Source: Limnobacter olei (GTDB lineage Bacteria > Pseudomonadota > Gammaproteobacteria > Burkholderiales > Burkholderiaceae_B). Taken from it: a stretch of DNA of 51,784 nucleotides. Position numbers and translations under genes: made by a program. Numbering within the stretch: position 1 is the stretch's first letter; each line of letters starts with the position of its first letter. This document shows positions 26,812-35,548 of the stretch, in pieces. Under the pieces are notes generated by a model. It was not told the origin of the DNA. It worked only from the letters and a program-made list of their open reading frames with translations, and made no database searches. Where the stretch lies: the NCBI RefSeq assembly GCF_029087225.1, contig NZ_JARFJD010000030.1, positions 1 to 51,784 of the forward strand. The letters are read 5' to 3'.

Positions 26812-26819
26812 TAAGTGTA
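26807..26819. promoter_or_regulatory. Palindrome between the EgtB-like and OxyR-like genes
   Basis: TACACT-A-AGTGTA, perfect 6-bp arms. It sits in the tiny divergent gap and covers the first GTG of the EgtB-like frame. Good candidate for a shared operator, although it is not the classic OxyR ATAG-spaced pattern. Confidence 0.45.
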
Positions 26820-26834
26820 CGACAAGTGGCTACA

Positions 26835-27803
26835 ATGAAAGCAATCGGAAATGTCGATCAAGAAGGAATGAACACACTGAACACCCAAGCCAACGCCCTT
26901 TCATTGAAGCAACTGAGCTATTTGCTGGCCGTTGCTGAAACGCTCAACTTTACCCGGGCGGCCGAGCGGTGTTTTGTCACGCAATCGACGTTATCGGGCG
27001 GCATTGCAGAACTTGAGCGCACATTGGGCGTGCAACTGGTAGAACGAGACCGCCAGCGGGTGGCCCTAACACCCGTGGGTGTAGAAGTAGTGGCGCGTGG
27101 ACAAAGTATTTTGGCGGCCAGCCGCGACCTGGTGGCGCGCGCGCAAATGGCAGCCGACCCCGCCAGCGGAGAATTCAGGCTGGGCATCATACCGACCATT
27201 GCGCCCTTTTTGCTGGGAGCAATTTTAAGCAGAACCAAAACCGGCTTTCCAGATTTGGTACTTCGCCTGCGCGAAAACCAAACTGCAGCCTTGCTTCAGG
27301 AACTGGAACTCGGCGAGCTGGATGCCGCGCTGGTTGCCCTGCCCATCGATTTGGGCAAACTGAAGGCTTTTCCGCTGTTTGAAGAACCCTTGCGATTGGT
27401 CGCCCATAGAAACGACGCCCTATGTAAAACCGCAGGTGTACGCCTGCGAGAGGTGGACACTCGCCGCCTGCTGTTGCTTGAGAAAGGCCATTGCCTGCGT
27501 GACCACACCGTATCGGCTTGCAGTGCCAAACAACGGGAAGCGAACAACAACGACAGCAATCCGGTTGAGGCCAGCAGCTTGGCCACCATGGTTCAGTTGG
27601 TCAACTCCGGCCTGGGCTGTGCCTTGTTGCCTGATATGGCCATACAGGCCGGTTTGCTGCACAAAACCGAAGTGAAACAGATTGAACTGGCTGCGCCTTT
27701 GCCCAGCCGGGAAATTGCCTTGGTGACCCGCAGCAGTCACCCCAAGCTTGGCTTTATAGAAACAGCACTGTGTCCGTTGTTAAAGGCTTGTCAGCCGGGG
27801 TAA
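26835..27803 (+). CDS. oxyR: OxyR-like LysR-family peroxide sensor
   Basis: 322 residues from the ATG at 26835, or 311 from the ATG at 26868. The N-terminal winged helix reads SLKQLSYLLAVAETLNFTRAAERCFVTQSTLSGGIAELE. The effector domain contains GHCLRDHTVSAC, with two cysteines nine residues apart (209 and 218 counted from the second ATG), which matches the peroxide-sensing Cys199/Cys208 pair of E. coli OxyR. The regulator is therefore probably redox-active. The open frame extends far upstream without family similarity. It diverges from the EgtB-like enzyme with about 25 bp between starts. Confidence 0.9.
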   Translation: MKAIGNVDQEGMNTLNTQANALSLKQLSYLLAVAETLNFTRAAERCFVTQSTLSGGIAELERTLGVQLVERDRQRVALTPVGVEVVARGQSILAASRDLVARAQMAADPASGEFRLGIIPTIAPFLLGAILSRTKTGFPDLVLRLRENQTAALLQELELGELDAALVALPIDLGKLKAFPLFEEPLRLVAHRNDALCKTAGVRLREVDTRRLLLLEKGHCLRDHTVSACSAKQREANNNDSNPVEASSLATMVQLVNSGLGCALLPDMAIQAGLLHKTEVKQIELAAPLPSREIALVTRSSHPKLGFIETALCPLLKACQPG

Positions 27804-27821
27804 ACGGCAATCCACTTCCAC

Positions 27822-27867
27822 TTGCACCACTTGGAATTTAACTGGTATGATCAGCTGACCAGTTAAA
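27822..27867 (+). promoter_or_regulatory. Promoter and perfect palindromic operator of the gntR operon
   Basis: A -35 TTGCAC (27822-27827), 18 bp, -10 TATGAT (27846-27851). Across the -10 lies a perfect inverted repeat: TTTAACTGGT (27837-27846), 11-nt spacer, ACCAGTTAAA (27858-27867). The CTGG/CCAG core recalls FadR-type operators. This strongly suggests autoregulation by the GntR protein encoded 29 bp downstream. Confidence 0.75.
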
Positions 27868-27895
27868 AATTCATTGCCGCCTAGTTCTATAAACC

Positions 27896-28603
27896 ATGGA
27901 AAATATTCAGAAAATTTCGATCTCTGAGCAGGTTTACGCTCAGCTTCGCGATCGAATCCTCAAAAAGGTATTACCAGTTGGGGCTGAATTGCCCTCTGAG
28001 CGTGAGCTATCTGAAACCCTTGGGGTGAACAGAGGTGCCGTGCGCGAGGCAATCAAGCGTTTGCAACAGGCCCGACTGGTTCGGGTACGTCATGGTGGTG
28101 CGACACAGGTTGAGAACTTTGAAGCCGAGGGAGGCCTTGAACTGCTGCCAAGCCTGATGGTCAATGCACAGGGGCAAGTCAACCTCGAAGTGGCCCGGGG
28201 AATCGTAACCTTGCGCAGAGCACTGGCGCCGGTGGTGGCTGGGCAAGCGGCAGTCCACGGCGGCAAAGCACTGGCCGATTCGCTGAAGCCGGTGATTACC
28301 AACATGCAAAATACCAGCGAACTGCCAAAACTTCAGCAACTGGCCTTTGATTTTTGGGCCCTGGTGGTGCAAGGCAGCGGCAATGTGGTGTTCAAGCTTG
28401 CTTTCAATTCCATGAATCAAACCTACGTTGCGGCCTGGAATACGCTGACCCTGGTGATGCAGGACGAGTTTCGCGATGTAGACACGCTAACCCAGCTTAT
28501 GCAGGCCATTGAAGCCGGAGAACAACGGCGTTGCGAGGTGCTGGCCAGGCAACACGTGGAGCTAGGCAGCCGTGCATTGAACGCTGCGCTGGGTACCGCT
28601 TAA
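27896..28603 (+). CDS. FadR-subfamily GntR transcriptional regulator
   Basis: 235 residues. The N-terminal winged helix contains SISEQVYAQLRDRILKKVLPVGAELPSERELSETLGVNRGAVREAIKRLQ, a standard GntR motif, followed by VRVRHGGATQVENF. The all-helical C-terminal ligand domain (about 80-230) is the FCD/FadR type, which binds acyl-CoA or small organic acids. It begins a three-gene run with the hydroxylase-like protein (25-bp gap) and NnrU (40-bp gap). The palindrome over its promoter suggests it represses its own operon until a ligand, perhaps lipid-derived, binds. Confidence 0.9.
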   Translation: MENIQKISISEQVYAQLRDRILKKVLPVGAELPSERELSETLGVNRGAVREAIKRLQQARLVRVRHGGATQVENFEAEGGLELLPSLMVNAQGQVNLEVARGIVTLRRALAPVVAGQAAVHGGKALADSLKPVITNMQNTSELPKLQQLAFDFWALVVQGSGNVVFKLAFNSMNQTYVAAWNTLTLVMQDEFRDVDTLTQLMQAIEAGEQRRCEVLARQHVELGSRALNAALGTA

Positions 28604-28628
28604 CACCTGGTTAAATACGGAGACACAC

Positions 28629-29210
28629 ATGTTGGGAATTCCTTTGGGTCTGTTGACCGCCAATGCTGTGGAATGGGGCATGCACAAATACGTGCTGCAC
28701 GGCATGGGGAAAAAACGGGGTACATTCTGGGCCTTTCACTTTCATGAACATCACAGGGAAGTGCGTGAACATGGCTATTACGACCCGAACTATGAGCGCT
28801 TTCCGCTCGGGATGCATGCACAGGGCAAAGAGGCCTGGGCACTGATTGCCAGCGCCGTGGCAGTGGCACCGCTGTTTCCGGTGGCACCCTTTTTTGTGGG
28901 CACACTTTGGTACAGCAGCCTGAATTACTATCGGGTTCACAAGAAAAGCCACATGAACCCAGCCTGGGGGGAACAACGCATACCCTGGCACTTCGACCAC
29001 CACATGGGCAACAACCCAGGCGCCAACTGGTGTGTCACCCGCCCTTGGTTTGATTACATCATGGGCACCCGGGTGTTTACGGAGGGAGGGGTGCGCGAAA
29101 ACAACGTGTTGGGGTTAAAACGAATTCCGACCTGGCTTGAGCGTTTGTTACCGAAGCCCGAATCGCTGGGCGCCTTCGCACCAAAACCGGCAGTACGGCG
29201 CGCAGCGTAA
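28629..29210 (+). CDS. Fatty-acid hydroxylase / sterol-desaturase-like membrane protein
   Basis: 193 residues. The histidine pattern of the membrane di-iron hydroxylases is present: EWGMHKYVLHG (His19, His24), FHFHEHHREV (His37-42), NYYRVHKKSHMNPAW and WHFDHHMGNNPGANW. Two hydrophobic spans lie between them (about residues 70-105). The substrate could be a fatty acyl chain, sterol or carotenoid; the FadR-type regulator next to it favours a lipid. GGAG lies 6 bp before the ATG. Shorter than many family members, but the His boxes look complete. Confidence 0.85.
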   Translation: MLGIPLGLLTANAVEWGMHKYVLHGMGKKRGTFWAFHFHEHHREVREHGYYDPNYERFPLGMHAQGKEAWALIASAVAVAPLFPVAPFFVGTLWYSSLNYYRVHKKSHMNPAWGEQRIPWHFDHHMGNNPGANWCVTRPWFDYIMGTRVFTEGGVRENNVLGLKRIPTWLERLLPKPESLGAFAPKPAVRRAA

Positions 29211-29250
29211 GCCTGTGACATAATCGGTTCACTACAAAAAGGAGAACTGA

Positions 29251-29838
29251 ATGGGCTTGTTGATATTGGTCGCCGGGTTGGCGCTTTTTCTGGGCATGCA
29301 CGCGACTCGAATTCCAGACGACCAACGCCGGTCGGGCATGATTGCAAGGCTTGGCAAAGGCAAGTACCGCGGCATTTACACGGCCGTTTCTATCGTGGGC
29401 TTGGTGCTGATTGTCTACGGATACGGCCAGGCCCGGCTTGACCCTGTTTTTGTGTGGAACCCGCCCGCGGCAATGCGCCACATTTCGGCACTTCTCATGC
29501 TGGTGTCTTTCATCATGTTGGCGGCTTGTTATGTGCCCACCAACCACATCAAAGCCAAATTGCAGCACCCCATGACCTTGGCTGTGAAAGTATGGGCGCT
29601 GGCGCATTTGATCGCCAATGGCACGCTGGCAGATATTATTTTGTTTGGATCATTTTTGGTGTGGGCGGTGTTGCTGTTTAAAACCGCACGCAGGCGCGCC
29701 ATTCCCATGGGTTTTGCGGGCGACGGCCCTACCAAAGTGGGCACGCTGATGACCGTGGTGGTGGGTGTACTGGCTTGGCTGGTTTTCGCGGCCTGGCTGC
29801 ATGTTCACTTGATCGGTATTAGCCCGTTTAGCCGATAA
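29251..29838 (+). CDS. NnrU family membrane protein
   Basis: 195 residues with about five to six hydrophobic helices. The family features are LGMHATRI near residue 15, RGIYTAVSIVGLVLIVYGYGQAR, HISALLMLVSFIMLAACYVPTNHIKAKLQHPM and VKVWALAHLIANGTLADIILF, the last with conserved His and Asn. NnrU was named from denitrification clusters, but most members have no proven role and no nitrogen gene is nearby here. It closes the gntR operon and is followed by a strong terminator. Confidence 0.9.
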   Translation: MGLLILVAGLALFLGMHATRIPDDQRRSGMIARLGKGKYRGIYTAVSIVGLVLIVYGYGQARLDPVFVWNPPAAMRHISALLMLVSFIMLAACYVPTNHIKAKLQHPMTLAVKVWALAHLIANGTLADIILFGSFLVWAVLLFKTARRRAIPMGFAGDGPTKVGTLMTVVVGVLAWLVFAAWLHVHLIGISPFSR

Positions 29839-29851
29839 ACCATTGGCGCAA

Positions 29852-29891
29852 TAAAAAAAAGCCCCTGCGCGCAATGCACAGGGGCTTTTTT
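29852..29891. terminator. Bidirectional terminator between nnrU and the antiporter gene
   Basis: GCCCCTG (29861-29867) pairs with CAGGGGC (29879-29885). A-tract before and T-tract after give symmetry, so it ends both converging transcripts. Confidence 0.93.
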
Positions 29892-29911
29892 GTTTGATGT
29901 TGACTGTGTGC

Positions 29912-31186
29912 TTACAAATACCAAAAACAAATTGCCGCCACCGCAGTGGGTCCCAAGGCCCCCGCGAGCAGACCACCTGCAGACACAGCCTCGCCGGGAA
30001 ACTGGCGCTTGAGCAACGACAAACCTGCCGGGTTGGGCGCATTGGCAATCACTGTAAGGCCACCGCCCGCCACGGCGCCAGCGACCAAGGCGTAGCGAAA
30101 ACTTTCTGACGTGCCTTCAATCAGCGACCCCAAATAAGTGAGTGCAGCATTGTCGGTAATTGCCGTGAGAGCCATGGCAGCCATAAACAACACCCCATCG
30201 TCCAGGTCGCTAACCGCAGGCTGCAGCCACCATTGCTGCATGCCGCCCAACACCACCAAACCGGCGAGGAAGAAAGCTACCAGCAAACCTTCCTTCAACA
30301 ACAAGCGGGACTGGAAAGTGTTGTACGCCGCGGTGAACCCGAGGAAAAACAAGAAGAGGCCCAAAAATACAGCTGGGTGATGCGCAAACAAAACCACCGC
30401 ACCCAAAAAGGCCAAGTGAATGACCATGGCCCACCAGGGCACCGGAGCCAAGGGCTGACCATCTTCACCCAAAGCCTCCGGGGTTTTAACTTCCGCGCCC
30501 AAATGCTTGGCTGCGAAAAAGATGAATACGGTGGCATTGATGAACACGCCAATGGCTGCCTTCCAGCCAAAGGTGGCCATCATGAACGGTGTATCCCAAC
30601 CCCAGGTGCCTGCGACCATCAACACGGGCGGCGCAGCAAACGATGTCAGCACCCCACCAATCGAGATATTCACGAACAACACGCCCAAGCCCCAATAACG
30701 AATAAAGTTTGGAACAGATTTTGAAAACAAGACATCACGCAGCAACAAGGCAGCCAGGGTCATGGCGGCAGGCTCGGTGATAAAGCTGCCCAAAAGCGGC
30801 ACCATGAACAAGCCGAGCCAAGTGAAAGCCACGCCTTTGTTGACCGGCATCAAACGGGCCAAACCCTCAACCAGCAGACGGGAGGCATCCAGCACCGGGC
30901 GGCTTGCTGCCACCACCATGATCACAAATACGAACAAGGGTTCGGTGTAATGGCGGGTATCCACATACTCCACGGCTGAATCGAGGTTGACTGAAAAAGC
31001 CATGGCGATGACCAAAAACAGGGCCCAAATGCCAAATACGGCTTCAACTTCGCCAAGCAGGTGAAACAAGCCACTGTGGTGTTTGCTGTGGTGAGCCAAG
31101 CGTTCAAAGTAGCTGGCCGAAAAAGTGTGAATAAGCGCGCCGGCAAAAAGAAAGGCGGCAATCCATTGAATGGTGGTTGCTGTCAT
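29912..31186 (-). CDS. Putative Na+/H+ antiporter
   Basis: 424 residues, about eleven to twelve hydrophobic helices. Conserved ion-binding stretches in the arsenite permease/Na+:H+ antiporter style are visible: FITEPAAMTLAALLLRD, SIGGVLTSFAAPPVLM, ALTAITDNAALTYLGS and VIANAPNPAG. This matches the family often called putative Na+/H+ antiporter (Na_H_antiport_2), not classic NhaA. A role in pH or sodium homeostasis is an inference from family. It diverges from the FecA-like receptor gene across about 170 bp. Confidence 0.85.
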   Translation of the reverse strand: MTATTIQWIAAFLFAGALIHTFSASYFERLAHHSKHHSGLFHLLGEVEAVFGIWALFLVIAMAFSVNLDSAVEYVDTRHYTEPLFVFVIMVVAASRPVLDASRLLVEGLARLMPVNKGVAFTWLGLFMVPLLGSFITEPAAMTLAALLLRDVLFSKSVPNFIRYWGLGVLFVNISIGGVLTSFAAPPVLMVAGTWGWDTPFMMATFGWKAAIGVFINATVFIFFAAKHLGAEVKTPEALGEDGQPLAPVPWWAMVIHLAFLGAVVLFAHHPAVFLGLFLFFLGFTAAYNTFQSRLLLKEGLLVAFFLAGLVVLGGMQQWWLQPAVSDLDDGVLFMAAMALTAITDNAALTYLGSLIEGTSESFRYALVAGAVAGGGLTVIANAPNPAGLSLLKRQFPGEAVSAGGLLAGALGPTAVAAICFWYL

Positions 31187-31249
31187 GTCGGTGTCTATTG
31201 TTGTGAAAGTTAATTAAGCGATCCCATAGAGGGAGCCTATCGCACTATT

Positions 31250-31289
31250 AAAGTTCCCCGTATTGCGAATATTTTCGGGAAAAGTTCCC
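31250..31289 (+). promoter_or_regulatory. Tandem AAAGTTCCC sites upstream of the FecA-like gene
   Basis: AAAGTTCCC occurs at 31250-31258 and again at 31281-31289, exactly 31 bp or about three helical turns apart. The second lies in a palindrome GGGAA-AAG-TTCCC (31277-31289). Good spacing for a dimeric regulator; its identity is unknown. Confidence 0.4.
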
Positions 31290-31354
31290 TTGGGAGTTGC
31301 ACTGTCCGGTTCCTACACTTACTTCAGAACATAAAGAACTCAGAGAGGTGGGAC

Positions 31355-33535
31355 ATGGGTACATTCAAAAAAACAGCAATCACCAGCGCAGTGCTGATCA
31401 TGTTGGGGCATGGCGGGTTGGCCATGGCACAAGGCAATGCATTGCCCAGCGTCGAAGTGTCAGGCAACAGCATCTTGCCTTCCAACATTGAAAACCTGCC
31501 CGGTTCGTCGAATGTCGTGACTCGTGAAGACCTCGACAAGCGTGAACCTTTTTCCATTCTTGAACTGGTTCGAGAGGTACCCGGTCTGCATGTGGTGTCC
31601 GAGGACGCTGCGGGCACTCACCTGAATATCGGATTGCGCGGACTGAACCCAAGACGCAGTTCACGAACATTGCTGCTTGAGGACGGTGCACCCACTGTGT
31701 TTTTTGCGCCCTATGGCGACCCCTCGGCGCACTACTCTACGCCGCTAGAGCGACTAGAGCGCGTTGAAGTGCTGAAAGGATCGGGTCAAATTTTGTATGG
31801 CCCGCAAACGCTGGGCGGCATGATCAATTTCGTGACGAAACCCGTGCCGCAAGACGGCTTTGAAGGTTCCGCAAAATTGTCGGTGGGCAATGAAGGTTAC
31901 CGCGGTGCACACTTGAACCTGGGAACCGGCTCAGAACAAGGCGGCATCATGATTGATTTGCTCAAGCGCCAAGGCGACGGCATTCGTGCCCAGCATGAGT
32001 TCGATGTGCAGGATGTGACCATCAAAGGCCAGTTGAATATCAACAGCGCACACACCCTGACGGCGAAGTACACCCGGTTTGAAGAAGATTCACTGTTCAG
32101 CGAAACCGGGCTTACCGCCCAAGAGTATTTGCGCGACCCTTACTCGGTGCCAGGTACAGAGGGTGAACGCTATGTGATGGATCGCGACACCGTTCAGTTG
32201 ATTCATGGCTGGCAACTCGGGGAGCGCGCCCGCCTGACCACGCAGGTGTACCACACCAAAACTGACAGAACTTCTTTGCGCTCGCGAGAATTTGAATCGG
32301 CCTTTGACCCCATGGAGCCGACCACGATTGGCTTGGGTGAGCTGGAAACCGAATTTGCAACAAGGCCCCGTCAATACGATGTATTCGGGATTGAACCCAA
32401 ACTTGAATTCACCCACTCAGCGTTTGGTGTGCCCAGCGAAACCATCATCGGCATGCGCTACCACACTGAAGACATTGACCGTAAGAAATTTGAATTCGAC
32501 AACTTCGCCGACACCACCCCCGAGGCAGATGAACGCCTGCTGGCCGATGTGGAAGCCACTGCATTTTTTGCGCAGAACACATTCCTGATGGGCGACTGGA
32601 CTTTGACCCCAGGCGTACGCGTGGAGCAAATTGAACAGACCAAGGTGCTGTTTTCCGGTGTGCCTGGTACAGCCAATTTTCAGCAGGAAGACATGTTGGA
32701 CACCAGCGAAACCGAGACCCTGCCCGGCATTGGTTTTACCTGGAACGGACTGGAGAATGCGACAGTATTTGGCGGCGTACACCGCGGCTTTGCCCCGCCC
32801 CGCCCAGACCGCGACATTGAAAACGACATGCTTCAGCGCGTGACCCCCGAATTGGCCACCGTGACCGAATTGGGTATTCGAGGCAATGTACGTGCAGGCT
32901 CCTATGAAGCAACATTCTTCAACCTCGACATTGAAGACATTGTGGTGAATTCAGGCGGCTTTTTCCGAAATGAAGGCGAAGCACAACACACCGGTTTTGA
33001 GTTGGCAGGCCGGTTCAATCTGGGCGAGCTATTCAGCGCAAAATCCAATCCATTCTTTGTGAGCATGGCCTACACCAACCTGTTCACCGCTGAATTCAAA
33101 AATTCCGGCGTAGTAGGCGGTGAAGGCGAAGATGGATACGGTACTTACCAGGCTGGCAACCGTTTGCCCTACGCCCCAAAGCACACCTTGGCCCTGAATT
33201 TGTCGTATGAAACCGAACAATGGAATGCCCGAGTTGGCGCAACGCATGTGAGTAAACAATTTGCCAACACCGAGAACTTTGGCGGCACCGAGCCCCTGGG
33301 CTTTTGCCCCAATGGTGAAGACCCTGCAAACAACCTGTTCTGCGGCCTTTTCGGAGAAATTGAAGCAGTCACCTTGCTGAATGCATCCATCAGCTTTGCA
33401 CCGGCTGGCAGCAACATCAGCTATTTTCTGAATGCTGAAAACCTGACTGACAAACGGCACATTGCTGCGCGTACCAATGGTATTCAACCGGGTCGACAAC
33501 GGCAGGTAGTGGCGGGGATTAATGTGAAGTTTTGA
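31355..33535 (+). CDS. FecA-like TonB-dependent receptor
   Basis: 726 residues. Signal peptide ending AMA near residue 25; no N-terminal signalling domain, so no FecIR-type control. The plug reads NVVTREDLDKREPFSILELVREVPG, GLRGLNPRRSSRTLLLEDGAP and VEVLKGSGQILYGPQTLGGMINFVTKP, close to FecA-type plugs. The 22-strand barrel ends in GINVKF with the expected terminal Phe. Likely ligand: ferric citrate or another ferric chelate, not provable here. The Shine-Dalgarno GAGAGGTGGG precedes the ATG. Confidence 0.9.
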   Translation: MGTFKKTAITSAVLIMLGHGGLAMAQGNALPSVEVSGNSILPSNIENLPGSSNVVTREDLDKREPFSILELVREVPGLHVVSEDAAGTHLNIGLRGLNPRRSSRTLLLEDGAPTVFFAPYGDPSAHYSTPLERLERVEVLKGSGQILYGPQTLGGMINFVTKPVPQDGFEGSAKLSVGNEGYRGAHLNLGTGSEQGGIMIDLLKRQGDGIRAQHEFDVQDVTIKGQLNINSAHTLTAKYTRFEEDSLFSETGLTAQEYLRDPYSVPGTEGERYVMDRDTVQLIHGWQLGERARLTTQVYHTKTDRTSLRSREFESAFDPMEPTTIGLGELETEFATRPRQYDVFGIEPKLEFTHSAFGVPSETIIGMRYHTEDIDRKKFEFDNFADTTPEADERLLADVEATAFFAQNTFLMGDWTLTPGVRVEQIEQTKVLFSGVPGTANFQQEDMLDTSETETLPGIGFTWNGLENATVFGGVHRGFAPPRPDRDIENDMLQRVTPELATVTELGIRGNVRAGSYEATFFNLDIEDIVVNSGGFFRNEGEAQHTGFELAGRFNLGELFSAKSNPFFVSMAYTNLFTAEFKNSGVVGGEGEDGYGTYQAGNRLPYAPKHTLALNLSYETEQWNARVGATHVSKQFANTENFGGTEPLGFCPNGEDPANNLFCGLFGEIEAVTLLNASISFAPAGSNISYFLNAENLTDKRHIAARTNGIQPGRQRQVVAGINVKF

Positions 33536-33551
33536 GACTGCGACAAGACAT

Positions 33552-34094
33552 CTAGCGCCCAACAGGCCGCTTCGCCAGCTTGCGCTGCAAAGTTCGCCTG
33601 TGCATGTTCAACGCACGCGCCGTGGCCGATACATTCCCTTCATGTTCGTTGAGCACCCGCTGAATATGCTCCCACTCCAAGCGGGAAACCGACATCGGTT
33701 GAAAGTCAGAAGCTTCGTCGTCATTTGAAGCAACACTGCCTGAATCATCGTCCAAAGCCCGCAACACTGCCGAACTGTCAGCGGGCTTGGCCAAATAATT
33801 ATCAGCACCCAGCTTGATGGCCTGTACGGTGGTGGCAATGCTGGCGTAGCCAGTCAGTATCAAAATATTGGCACTGGGCTGCAAACCACGAAGCTGGGTG
33901 ATCAACTGCAAACCCGATTGCTCACCCAAATTCAAATCAAGCGTAATGTCGGTGAATTGCTGTTGCCCGGCAGCAAGCAGGGCCCGCTCCTTGCTGAATG
34001 CCACATCGGTCTTGAAACCCTTGCGTTCAAGCGACAAAGCAAGGGTATTCGCAAACACCTCATCATCGTCCACAATCAAAATTGAGCGCGTCAT
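33552..34094 (-). CDS. regA: RegA/PrrA/ActR-family response regulator
   Basis: 180 residues. The receiver domain starts ILIVDDDEVFANTLALSLERKGF, with phospho-acceptor Asp53 in ITLDLNLGEQSG and the conserved Lys in YLAKPADS. The C-terminal Fis-type helix-turn-helix is HEGNVSATARALNMHRRTLQRKLAKRP, the near-invariant RegA DNA-binding segment. RegA switches genes with redox state. The ATG at 34094 overlaps the regB stop by 4 bp (ATGA type), so the pair is co-translated. It converges with the FecA-like gene; the stops are only 16 bp apart. Confidence 0.93.
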   Translation of the reverse strand: MTRSILIVDDDEVFANTLALSLERKGFKTDVAFSKERALLAAGQQQFTDITLDLNLGEQSGLQLITQLRGLQPSANILILTGYASIATTVQAIKLGADNYLAKPADSSAVLRALDDDSGSVASNDDEASDFQPMSVSRLEWEHIQRVLNEHEGNVSATARALNMHRRTLQRKLAKRPVGR

Positions 34095-35410
34095 TGCGAG
34101 AGCACCGGCAAGCTCAAACTGGCGCAAACACCAGGGTTCAAGTTGCGAAGGCTCAACTTTCCGCCTTCACGTTCCAAAAGGTTGGCCAGTAAAAAAAGGC
34201 CCATGCCTTGCCCATTGGCTTGAAACAATTGTTGCCCGATTTTCGGCAACAACTCAGTATCAATACCACTGCCTGCGTCATTCACAAAGAGGGTCAGGCT
34301 TTCATGGTCGCATTGCATACCGACCTGAAGTGGTTCGCCAACGCAGGCACGCTGCTGGCTTTGTGCGGCATTGTCCAAAAGAGTAACCAAACCCAATTCA
34401 AGCAACTCTTTGCGTACTTTGAATTCGCCTGCAATAGAGGCAATGCTGGGCATCAAGCGCACTTCATGTTGTGGGTTGCGAGTTCGCCAAATACCCAATG
34501 TGGTCTGAAGCCATTCGCTGGGTTTGATCATTTGCGCATCGGCATTGTGGCGAGGGTTGACTTCGATTTGAGCGCGAAGTTGACCCAGCGTATCGGTGAT
34601 GGATTGGACCTGGGCACTGAGAACATTCATTTCCCGGACCTGCGCCTGCATGGCGGGGTCGTTTTTCCAGTCTGAAACAATGGTGGCAATGGTCGACACT
34701 GGCGTGCCCAACTGGTGGGCAATGGAAGCAGCCTGATTGCCCAGTGCCGCCAAACGCGACTCGCTGGCCAAACGTTGCTGCGCGCGCCCCAAGGCTTGGT
34801 CGCGGTTGCGAATCGACGAGCTCAAACGCGCCACAAAACCCACCAAAATCAACACGCTGACCAAAAAATTCAACCACATACCCACCAGGTGAAAGTGCAC
34901 GCCATCGTCGGGATTGGCCAGCACCAAAGGTATGTAATTGCCCATCAGCACTGTGTAAGCCACCACGCTGAACAAGGCAAGCACAGCAACTTGCGCCCAA
35001 GGCAGCAGTGCCGCAGCCAGGCCCAGTAGCGGCAAATAAAGTGACACGAAAGGATTGGTCACGCCACCTGTGAAATAAAGCACAAAGGTGAAGGCGGCCA
35101 GATCGGCAAACAATTGGGCAGCCACTTCAAAGCTGCCCACCGAATGCCCCTGCCGCAGGCGGATAAAGGTGATGGCATTGAGCAAAACCAGCGCACCCAA
35201 AATGACTGTCAATACCGGCCAGGGAAGACTGACGTGCAACAGCAAGCCGACCACCGCCAACAGCAAAACCTGAGCGGCCAGCGCAAGCGTACGCATCCAC
35301 ATCACTGTCACCATTTGCTGGCGGCGAACGGACAAATCGCTTTGGTCCATCAAGCCTTCAGTCCAAAGGTGCATGAAGGGACGGTGGTCGGGAAACAGGC
35401 TTGTTTTCAT
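34091..35410 (-). CDS. regB: RegB/PrrB-family redox sensor histidine kinase
   Basis: 439 residues from the ATG at 35410 (GTG at 35416 possible). Six hydrophobic helices form the membrane part. The quinone-binding GGVTNPF (residues 115-121) matches the RegB heptad GGxxNPF. The H-box is NQAASIAHQLGTPVSTIA with His232. The N, D and G boxes of the ATPase domain are present (LLDNAAQSQ, VNDAGSGID, GMGLFLLANLLERE). In classic RegB a redox-active Cys lies in a helix after the H-box; the matching stretch here (QVQSITDTLGQL) has none, so sensing probably relies on quinone. That comparison is from memory. Confidence 0.93.
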   Translation of the reverse strand: MKTSLFPDHRPFMHLWTEGLMDQSDLSVRRQQMVTVMWMRTLALAAQVLLLAVVGLLLHVSLPWPVLTVILGALVLLNAITFIRLRQGHSVGSFEVAAQLFADLAAFTFVLYFTGGVTNPFVSLYLPLLGLAAALLPWAQVAVLALFSVVAYTVLMGNYIPLVLANPDDGVHFHLVGMWLNFLVSVLILVGFVARLSSSIRNRDQALGRAQQRLASESRLAALGNQAASIAHQLGTPVSTIATIVSDWKNDPAMQAQVREMNVLSAQVQSITDTLGQLRAQIEVNPRHNADAQMIKPSEWLQTTLGIWRTRNPQHEVRLMPSIASIAGEFKVRKELLELGLVTLLDNAAQSQQRACVGEPLQVGMQCDHESLTLFVNDAGSGIDTELLPKIGQQLFQANGQGMGLFLLANLLEREGGKLSLRNLNPGVCASLSLPVLSQ

Positions 35411-35461
35411 GCTCACATTCTAAGTGGCTTCTTGCTTCGCTGCCTTGAAATTGTGAGGTGT

Positions 35462-35474
35462 GCAGCCCGGCTGC
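35462..35474. promoter_or_regulatory. Palindrome between regB and the second TonB receptor gene
   Basis: GCAGCC-C-GGCTGC, perfect 6-bp arms, in the 138-bp divergent gap. A CTCACA...TGTGAG pair brackets the regB side (near 35412 and 35453). Candidate operator for one or both genes. Confidence 0.35.
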
Positions 35475-35548
35475 GACAATATGCCGCATTCTCGCAGTGC
35501 GGGCCGTGGCGTATAAAGCGTGCTGGTTGATCTTGCCCGGACTATGCG

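Noticed and set aside
26523-26834. Upstream part of the oxyR-like open frame
   Set aside because: It lies antisense to the EgtB-like gene and precedes the LysR-type winged helix without similarity.
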